Shown here: positions 55,433 through 64,000 of the stretch, in pieces | Numbering within the stretch: the first letter of the stretch is position 1 | Layout: the number at the start of each line of letters is the position of its first letter | Source: Blastomussa wellsi | Lineage: Eukaryota; Cnidaria; Anthozoa; Scleractinia; Plerogyridae | DNA length: 64,000 nucleotides | Direction of reading: 5' to 3' | NCBI GenBank assembly: GCA_947652115.1 | Contig: OX393561.1 | Coordinates: 1,679,172 to 1,743,171, forward strand | Position numbers and translations under genes: made by a program | Notes under the pieces: model-generated | The model's input: the letters and a program-made list of their open reading frames with translations, nothing else | The model's database searches: none | What the model was told of the DNA's origin: nothing

Positions 55433-58400
55433 TTAACCCTGGTAGAGAACTTCGTTGTTAAGAGACCTGAATGGTGTCTTCATATAAACTGCCTTGGAGC
55501 AACTGAATGTGTCGTTCACCTGTGATGTAATAGACTTGATTAGCCCATGGTCCGCCTTTACCATCCGACTTGCAAGCAGACGATTTTCCATATTTGTTGA
55601 AGGTCTTGGTGGAAAATGGCAACCTACTCTGATTCTCATTAAAGCCACATGAGAAAATTGAAATCTCTAAACGAAGGATAGAGAACTTCTCAGATCTGTA
55701 AAGAGTTCGTGACAAAATGGACATTTCGTGGTTGTTTAATTAAAATAGACACAATTTTAAACACTCATTAGGCTAACCTTTAGATAGCCACAGCAACAAG
55801 TTGTAGGCATGCATTTGACTCATTTACCTTTGACAAAATAGACCTGATTCGCCCACCCTCCACCTTCGCCATCAGCCTCACAAGCTATAGATTTTCCATA
55901 CTTGTCGTACGTCTGTAGCGCTGTAGCACTAGCTGCACACCAGCCGCCATTCTGAACTGCAAACATGTTGTAGCCCGCTCTCATTGCAGCCACGGCGCAC
56001 TTTGCAATGGGGTTCGTTCGGGAACGATAAGCTCCATCCAAGATAGAATCCTCTCCTTCCAATGTTTGGATTGCGCGACTCGAAGTATCTTTATAGCAGC
56101 CAACAGTTTTATAACCTGGATAAAGAGACACACAAAATTCAAACTACAACATAATCTGAACGATATAAGGATATATTAGGCATTATATCATTTACAAGGA
56201 AACGATCTGCCACGATGGCACCCGAACATTAACCGCCGACACATCGTTGCTCCATCCAAAGTATTGGTAAACTTCTCCGATAATAGTAAGTTATGGCCTT
56301 ACACAGCCTAGTCGCTTAGTCGACCCCTCACGGTAGGATGCAGGTTTGACCGAGCCAGGACGCCTAGTGACTAGGCTGGGCATTACGTTATCCTTCTACG
56401 AAATCACAACAACATGCCAGTCACTTGCAAATATATATAACAATGATTTTCGCGAACTTGTAGTCGATCACCCGTTAAAAATTTGAATAGAGGAGTTCCT
56501 AAGACACACAAATCAGACCAAAATCACCATTCCTTAGTTGTGGTGGAAATACGTTAACCCTGGTAGAGAACTTCGTTGTTAAGAGACCTGAAAGGTGTCT
56601 TCATATAAACTGCTTTGGGTCAACTGAATGTGTCGCTCACCTGTGATGTAATAAACTTGATTAGCCCATGGTCCGCCTTTACCATCCGACTTGCAAGCAG
56701 ACGATTTTCCATATTTGTTGAAGGTCTTGGCAGCAGAAGCACTGCTTGCACACCATCCACCATCTTGAACTGCGAAAACTTGGAATCCACGTTTCTTGGC
56801 TGCACGATAGCATTTCTCGATAGCGTCAATTCTTGCCTGATAACCGCCATCCAAGATGGAATCTTGTCCTTCTATCGTTGGAACGGCGCGGCTACCGCGA
56901 TCTTGGAAACATCCGATCGTCTCGTATGGTCGAGCGGAATCTGTGAAGGTAGGTTTGCCAATGTTATTTCAATGTACGGCTTACATTGATGTGCACTAAG
57001 GAAAATACAAGCACGTCCATTTTAACAATTCCCTGGAATCTCTCTTAAATTGCCTTTTCAGGCAGGCTTTTTATACCATTTCTGCATTTGTGGAAAATGG
57101 CAACCTACTCTGATTCTCATGAAAGCCACATGAGAAAATTGAAATCTCTAAACGAAGGATAGAGAACTTCTCAGATCTGTAAAGAGTTCGTGACAAAATG
57201 GACATTTCGTGGTTGTTTAATTAAAATAGACACAATTTAAACACTCATTAGGCTAACTTTTAGATAGCCACAGCAACAAGTTGTAGGCATGTATTTGACT
57301 CATTTACCTTTGACAAAATAGACCTGATTCGCCCACCCTCCACCTTCGCCATCAGCCTCACAAGCTATAGATTTTCCATACTTGTCGTACGTCCGTAGCG
57401 CTGTAGCACTAGCTGCACACCAGCCGCCATTCTGAACTGCAAACATGTTGTAGCCCGCTCTAATTGCAGCCACGGCGCACTTTGCAATGGGGTTCGTTCG
57501 GGAACGATAAGCTCCATCCAAGATAGAATCCTCTCCTTCCAATGTTTGGATTGCGCGACTCGAAGTATCTTTATAGCAGCCAACAGTTTTATAACCTGGA
57601 TAAAGAGACACACAAAATTCAAACTACAACATAATCTGAACGATATAAGGATATATTAGGTATTATATCATTTACAAGGAAACGATCTGCCACGATGGCA
57701 CCCGAACATTAACCGCCGACACATCGTTGCTCCATCCAAAGTATTGGTAAACTTCTCCGATAACAAGTAAGTTATGGCCTTACACAGCCTAGTCGCTTAG
57801 TCGACCCCTCACGGTAGGATGCAGGTTTGACCGAGCCGGGCATTACGTTATCCTTCTACGAAATCACAACAACATGCCAGTCACTTGCAAATATATATAA
57901 CAATGATTTTCGCGAACTTGTAGTCGATCACCCGTTAAAAATTTGAATAGAAGTGTTCCTAAGACACAAATCAGCCCAAAATCACCATTCCTTAGTTGTG
58001 GTGGAAATACGTTAACCCTGGTAGAGAACTTCGTTGTTAAGAGACCTGAAAGGTGTCTTTATATAAACTGCTTTGGGTCAACTGAATGTGTCGCTCACCT
58101 GTGATGGAATAAACTTGATTAGCCCATGGTCCGCCTTTACCATCCGACTTGCAAGCAGACGATTTTCCATATTTGTTGAAGGTCTTGGCAGCAGAAGCAC
58201 TGCTTGCACACCATCCACCATCTTGAACTGCGAAAACTTGGAATCCACGTTTCTTGGCTGCACGATAGCATTTCTCGATAGCGTCAATTCTTTCCTGATA
58301 ACCGCCATCCAAGATGGAATCTTGTCCTTCTATCGTTGGAACGGCGCGGCTACCGCGATCTTGGAAACATCCGATCGTCTCGTATAGTCGAGTGGAATCT

Positions 58401-61400
58401 GTGAAGGTAGGTTTGCCAATGTTATTTCAATGTACGGCTTACATTGATGTGCACTAAGGAAAATACAAGCACGTCCATTTTAACAATTCCCTGGAATCTC
58501 TCTTAAATTGCCTTTTCAGGCAGGCTTTTTATACCATTTCTGCATTTGTGGAAAATGGCAACCTACTCTGATTCTCATGAAAGCCACATGAGAAAATTGA
58601 AATCTCTAAACGAAGGATAGAGAACTTCTCAGATCTGTAAAGAGTTCGTGACAAAATGGACATTTCGTGGTTGTTTAATTAAAATAGACACAATTTAAAC
58701 ACTCATTAGGCTAACTTTTAGATAGCCACAGCAACAAGTTGTAGGCATGTATTTGACTCATTTACCTTTGACAAAATAGACCTGATTCGCCCACCCTCCA
58801 CCTTCGCCATCAGCCTCACAAGCTATAGATTTTCCATACTTGTCGTACGTCTGTAGCGCTGTAGCACTAGTTGCACACCAGCCACCATTCTGAACTGCAA
58901 ACATGTTGTAGCCCGCTCTCATTGCAGCCACGGCGCACTTTGCAATGGGGTTCGTTCGGGAACGATAAGCTCCATCCAAGATAGAATCCTCTCCTTCCAA
59001 TGTTTGGATTGCGCGACTCGAAGTATCTTTATAGCAGCCAACAGTTTTATAACCTGGATAAAGAGACACACAAAATTCAAATTACAACATCATTTGAACG
59101 ATATAAGGATATATTAGGCATTATATAATTTACAAGGAAACGATCTGCCACGATGGCACCCGAACATTAACCGCCGACACATCGTTGCTCCATCCAAAGT
59201 ATTGGTAAACTTCTCCGATAACAAGTAAGTTATGGCCTTACACAGCCTAGTCGCTTAGTCGCCTCCTCCCGGTAGAATCCAGGTTTGACCGAGCCAAGAC
59301 GCCTAGTGACTAGGCTGGGCCTTACGTTATGCTTCTACGAAATCACAACAAAATGCCAGTCACTAGCAAATATATATAACAATGATTTTCGCGAACTTGT
59401 AGTCGATCACCCGTTAAAAATTTGAATAGAGGAGTTCCTAAGACACACAAATCAGACCAAAATCACCATTCCTTAGTTGTGGTGGAAATACGTTAACCCT
59501 GGTAGAGAACTTCGTTGTTAAGAGACCTGAAAGGTGTCTTCATATAAACTGCTTTGGGTCAACTGAATGTGTCGCTCACCTGTGATGTAATAAACTTGAT
59601 TAGCCCATGGTCCGCCTTTACCATCCGACTTGCAAGCAGACGATTTTCCATATTTGTTGAAGGTCTTGGCAGCAGAAGCACTGCTTGCACACCATCCACC
59701 ATCTTGAACTGCGAAAACTTGGAATCCACGTTTCTTGGCTGCACGATAGCATTTCTCGATAGCGTCAATTCTTGCCTGATAACCGCCATCCAAGATGGAA
59801 TCTTGTCCTTCTATCGTTGGAACGGCGCGGCTACCGCGATCTTGGAAACATCCGATCGTCTCGTATAGTCGAGTGGAATCTGTGAAGGTAGGTTTGCCAA
59901 TGTTATTTCAATGCATTGCACTTGTTTTTCGGATGCCTTATTCATGTACGGCTTACATTGATGTGCACTAAGGAAAATACAAGCACGTCCATTTTAACAA
60001 TTCCCTGAAATCTCTCTTAAATTGCCTTTTCAGGCAGGCTTTTTATACCATTTCTGCATTTGTGGAAAATGGCAACCTACTCTGATTCTCATTAAAGCCA
60101 CATGAGAAAATTGAAATCTCTAAACGAAGGATAGAGAACTTCTCAGATCTGTAAAGAGTTCGTGACAAAATGAACATTTCGTGGTTGTTTAATTAAAATA
60201 GACACAATTTAAACACTCATTAGGCTAACTTTTAGATAGCCACAGCACCAAGTTGTAGGCGTGCATTTGACTCATTTACCTTTGACAAAATAGACCTGAT
60301 TCGCCCACCCTCCACCTTCGCCATCAGCCTCACAAGCTATAGATTTTCCATACTTGTCGTACGTCTGTAGCGCTGTAGCACTAGCTGCACACCAGCCGCC
60401 ATTCTGAACTGCAAACATGTTGTAGCCCGCTCTCATTGCAGCCACGGCGCACTTTGCAATGGGGTTCGTTCGGGAACGATAAGCTCCATCCAAGATAGAA
60501 TCCTCTCCTTCCAATGTTTGGATTGCGCGACTCGAAGTATCTTTATAGCAGCCAACAGTTTTATAACCTGGATAAAGAGACACACAAAATTCAAACTACA
60601 ACATCATCTGAACGATATAAGGATATATTAGGCATTATATCATTTACAAGGAAACGATCTGCCACGATGGCACCCGAACATTAACCGCCGACACATCGTT
60701 GCTCCATCCAAAGTATTGGTAAACTTCTCCGATAACAAGTAAGTTATGGCCTTACACAGCCTAGTCGCTTAGTCGCCTCCTCCCGGTAGAATCCAGGTTT
60801 GACCGAGCCAAGACGCCTAGTGACTAGGCTGGGCCTTACGTTATGCTTCTACGAAATCACAACAAAATGCCAGTCACTAGCAAATATATATAACAATGAT
60901 TTTCGCGAACTTGTAGTCGATCACCCGTTAAAAATTTGAATAGAGGAGTTCCTAAGACACACAAATCAGACCAAAATCACCATTCCTTAGTTGTGGTGGA
61001 AATACGTTAACCCTGGTAGAGAACTTCGTTGTTAAGAGACCTGAAAGGTGTCTTCATATAAACTGCTTTGGGTCAACTGAATGTGTCGCTCACCTGTGAT
61101 GTAATAAACTTGATTAGCCCATGGTCCGCCTTTACCATCCGACTTGCAAGCAGACGATTTTCCATATTTGTTGAAGGTCTTGGCAGCAGAAGCACTGCTT
61201 GCACACCATCCACCATCTTGAACTGCGAAAACTTGGAATCCTCGTTTCTTAGCTGCTCGATAGCATTTCTCGATAGCGTCAATTCTTTCCTGATAACCGC
61301 CATCCAAGATGGAATCTTGTCCTTCTATCGTTGGAACGGCGCGGCTACCGCGATCTTGGAAACATCCGATCGTCTCGTATGCTTGGTATTGAGGAGTTGC
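55433..61400 (-). repeat. Tandem array, 1.46-1.51 kb unit, four copies
   Basis: Equivalent exon starts are spaced 1480, 1458 and 1514 bp (first domain type) and 1458, 1481 and 1514 bp (second type). Length differences come from small indels: for example about 20 bp around the GCCTAGTGACTAGGC palindrome is missing near 57840, and about 34 bp is gained near 59915-59945. Exons and introns are both highly conserved between units. Confidence 0.85.
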
Positions 61401-61683
61401 ATCTATACAGTGTGTTCACACAGAAAGTTTGTCAATGTTCGCAGTAACTCGATAAGTTTTTTATCGTTATGCCATTCCATGCGAATTTCAAGCCGAAGAA
61501 TCTCCGCATGTACATTATATGGAAAAAGGCAAAGATCCTCGCTGAGGATCTTTGGTGTAACTTGCATGGAATACAGCCTGAACGTTATATAGCACATTAA
61601 TACTTACCGCATTGTAGAAGGTCAAACAGAGCAGTGCAGAGAAGGACATTGATAAAGAAACTTTTATTCTTTGCGCGATGCAT
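55433..61683 (-). CDS. Secreted protein of eight alternating 4-Cys domains
   Basis: Minus-strand exons: 61683-61608 (signal peptide, MHRAKNKSFFINVLLC and on), then 61402-61094, 60567-60280, 59879-59580, 59053-58766, 58398-58099, 57595-57308, 56940-56641 and 56115-55828. The first exon ends in phase 1, and every domain exon is a multiple of 3 starting and ending in phase 1. Two domain types of 96-103 residues alternate. Both have GC(Y/F), a central KC, FAVQ(N/D)GGWC and YGKS.AC..DG.GG.WANQVY. The four-cysteine pattern faintly recalls WSC/PAN-type lectin domains, but I do not recognise the family with certainty. Introns are also nearly identical between units, so the array is recent or homogenised. 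The terminal exon is unclear; a truncated domain remains at 55606-55520. Confidence 0.75.
55520..55735 (-). pseudogene. Truncated repeat-domain exon
   Basis: Only the last part of the second domain type remains (TFNKYGKSSACKSDGKGG, then PWANQVYYITG). Immediately upstream on the minus strand it joins sequence that in full units lies in the intron some 200 bp away, so a deletion removed the first two thirds of the exon. Reading past the donor gives a stop shortly after (SLYEDTIQVS), which could serve as the gene's end. Confidence 0.65.
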
Positions 61684-64000
61684 TCTTCAATGGACAAGTC
61701 TGAAAAATAGATACGGAATATCACTGGTTTGATTTCTAAATTGGTCATTGTCTATTGGCATGATGGCATGATGGCATGATACTCATTATATTAAATTACT
61801 GAATACCAGTCACGTTCCAAGTTGATAACTTGGCAAGAAATCTATTAATCTATATTTATGTACCAAACTTTCTAGAACCTTCCAGGACTTTCATTGAAAC
61901 AACTGAGACACATGAATTGTAAATGTTACAAGTTACTTTCATTATTTATGGAGCTGATGGAATAATTAATCAGAGAGCCTAATCTGATTTACATTTCCGA
62001 TTTACAAGCCATATTCATGTATCCGATTTCTTAGTTCCCTCCTCCCCTCCCCCCTCATTCAATGCAAAATCACGTCATATGACTAAACATAATGTACAGC
62101 AAAACTTCAGCAGTGATATGGGGGAAGGGGGGAGGTGGGCTCATGACAACAGCAGGAGCCGTGCTAACAGCGATAGTTTAGATCCATGTTGAAATCAACT
62201 GAATTCTCAGCACCTTCCCAACTACTTTTGTCTGTGCTTGTAGGTGCAAGAAGAATATTAAAGCAGCGTCAAGGGTTAGTTCTGTGTCAAAAGCTTTTAG
62301 TTTGTCCGAAATTCAGTTACCGCAGATTCCCGGTATCCAGAAATTAGTGACGGATTTCTGCCTCATCACACTTGTTAAACACGAAAAGGTTAAGCTTAAA
62401 TAATAAAGAGGTAGGAGATGAAAGTTGAAGGGAGCTTTTCAAAACCGCCGAGAATTGTCCTTTGCATTCCTCCACATTTTAAGGTCGTTTTATAACGCCG
62501 GGGGTGTACTTGACCCATGTTTTATAGGGGTGCTGCTGGGGGTTTGAAATCCTGTGAGTGGAGTGCAATTCGGTCTGCAATCATACGAGTGAGTGATTAA
62601 CAGAGGGTCCTGAAGGGGTAGAATGGGAACTGGGATTGGCCTGTTTTTGCACTGGGAAAATGGGATTTGGGTGACTGGGACTGGGATTTGGTCACTTGGA
62701 ATGGGAAAAATTGTGAACAATGAGAATGGGCTAATGGGATAAATATCTTTTACCCATGACCAGGCGAGACATCACTTATTTCCTGGATTGAGAAACGCCA
62801 GAAAATTGTCCAAGCGCCTTGTTCGTATCAATTTTTAGCATGTTTAGCGAGCACGTTATATAAGTGTGTAAGTGAGTAAAAGCATCCGTATTACAAAGCA
62901 TCCGTATTTTTATGAAAATGGCGGAAGCATAGTTCTAATGCCAGAATCCCTGGTGACAGTGACTCTGAGGAAGAGGTAGAATGCATTCTTACATTAAACA
63001 ACATTGAGCCAGGATTGGAAGAATAAGCAAACTTACAAGTCGAGAATACGTTCTAGTTCGCAAAGTATTCTCTTGGCCAGAAAACAGACTTCCTATAGGC
63101 AGGAATGTGAAATGTCCTTAACCTGTAACCTAAATAATCGATATCATTATACATTGCTGTAACTATATGACCTATCTGTCTTCTTACTGGCCGAGAGCCT
63201 ATAGTTGATCGCAACCTACATATAGATTATTCATTAAACACTCTGTAGGTTGTGCGCACAGTGTGGTCAATCTCGAGGGACAAAGTTGCGAAGGAACTGT
63301 ACGAATACTTTAAGGAACTGGAGTTTTTTTTTCTCCAATAGTTTTATTATGCCGTAACTTTTTCACTTGCACGTTTCGTTACAGTCTAAAAGCATCCTAC
63401 ATTGTTTTGTTATTTAAATTGCAGCAAGTTAAACAAATTAGAGCTGTTTGTTTCACACCAGGCAATAGTTTTCTGGTTGGCACATTAATAACAATGGGTG
63501 ACGTCACTGATATCTCCCCCAATTGTCTTCAGAACATATTCACAAATCATCGTGAATTTTTGCGTCTTTGTTGTAGCGTATTTGGATGTCGTAATTTGGA
63601 AGCGATAAGAAGTATGCATAACACTGGGATTTTTTCTGAATTCTGCTAGTGGAGGTGGGATTTTACGCACTTTTACCAATTAATCATGCTATAATATAAC
63701 AAAATTCGAGAAAAACTTCGCAAAGCAAAACATTTTGAAGATTTATCACCACTCTGATAAAAAGGCGATGTTTGAAAATGGAAGTTCTAGGAATATCAAG
63801 GAGTTTCAGTCGAAGAAAGATCGCGCGCATGTGCAGCACACAACCTTGTTATTGTACACTTTGTTATTTGACACTTTAGCTGCGCGCGCTCCAATTTGGT
63901 CAAAAATAGGTAGGGCGGGCTAAGAACCAATCAGATTCGAGAATTTTGTTATAGCTATGATTAGGACAAAAATAACATTAAATACCCACCCTGTTTTGTT
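61684..64000. other. Noncoding region upstream of repeat-domain gene
   Basis: Nothing coding is supported. It includes a short (GGCATGAT)n run at 61758-61780, a G-rich TGGGA/CTGGGATTTGG low-complexity stretch at 62600-62740 and AT-rich DNA to the end. The promoter of the minus-strand gene should lie in the first few hundred bases. Confidence 0.4.

Noticed and set aside
56615..56989. Plus-strand frames opposite the repeat-domain exons (also at 58073, 59554 and 61068)
   Set aside because: They are antisense shadows that recur because the exons are duplicated; the minus strand has splice sites, phase and conserved cysteines.
62490..62720. Pro/Ile-rich minus-strand frame
   Set aside because: It is the translation of a TGGGA-type low-complexity tract, so its repetitive protein is an artefact.

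Overview
The window looks like nuclear DNA of an early-branching animal, most likely a cnidarian (inference). The genes have many short exons with GT-AG introns, the introns are packed with foldback and tRNA-derived repeats, and there are Penelope-like and LINE fragments and a complete animal-type Polinton/Maverick. No rRNA, CRISPR array or bacterial operon was seen.

Layout. 1-3.1 kb: noncoding, with a split tRNA-Arg relic on the minus strand. 3.16-10.37 kb (+): a nine-exon ankyrin-repeat gene whose predicted exons join into one 599-residue frame; intron 2 holds a Penelope-like GIY-YIG fragment and a small foldback. 13.4-26.0 kb (-): an inverted partial copy (last five exons) of the ABC transporter gene further right, split by a Polinton at 13662-22931. 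30.6-52.2 kb (+): a 17-exon ABCG half-transporter gene (predicted 903 residues) with a cysteine-rich ectodomain, an ABC ATPase and a C-terminal membrane domain. 52.5-54.8 kb: two TIR-bearing DNA elements. 55.4-61.7 kb (-): a gene for a secreted protein built from eight near-identical, phase 1-1 exons encoding two alternating four-cysteine domains. 61.7-64 kb: nothing recognised.

The main item is the Polinton. It is 9,270 bp, has 204-bp terminal inverted repeats that differ at one base, and is bounded by a perfect 6-bp duplication (GGTGTA). It encodes a chromodomain integrase, a double-jelly-roll capsid candidate, a second structural candidate, an adenain-type protease, a packaging ATPase, a two-helix membrane protein, a phospholipase A2-like protein and several small basic proteins. 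It has no recognisable DNA polymerase B. The genes form two same-strand blocks, each ending in AATAAA, with a degenerate tRNA-Cys-like sequence and a T7 run between them. Most adjacent genes share ATGA or TAATG stop/start overlaps. The likely picture is a capsid-forming element that integrates itself but would need replication supplied from elsewhere.

Exon borders were placed by eye from splice signals, phase and reading frame. Family names come from motif recognition without database searches.
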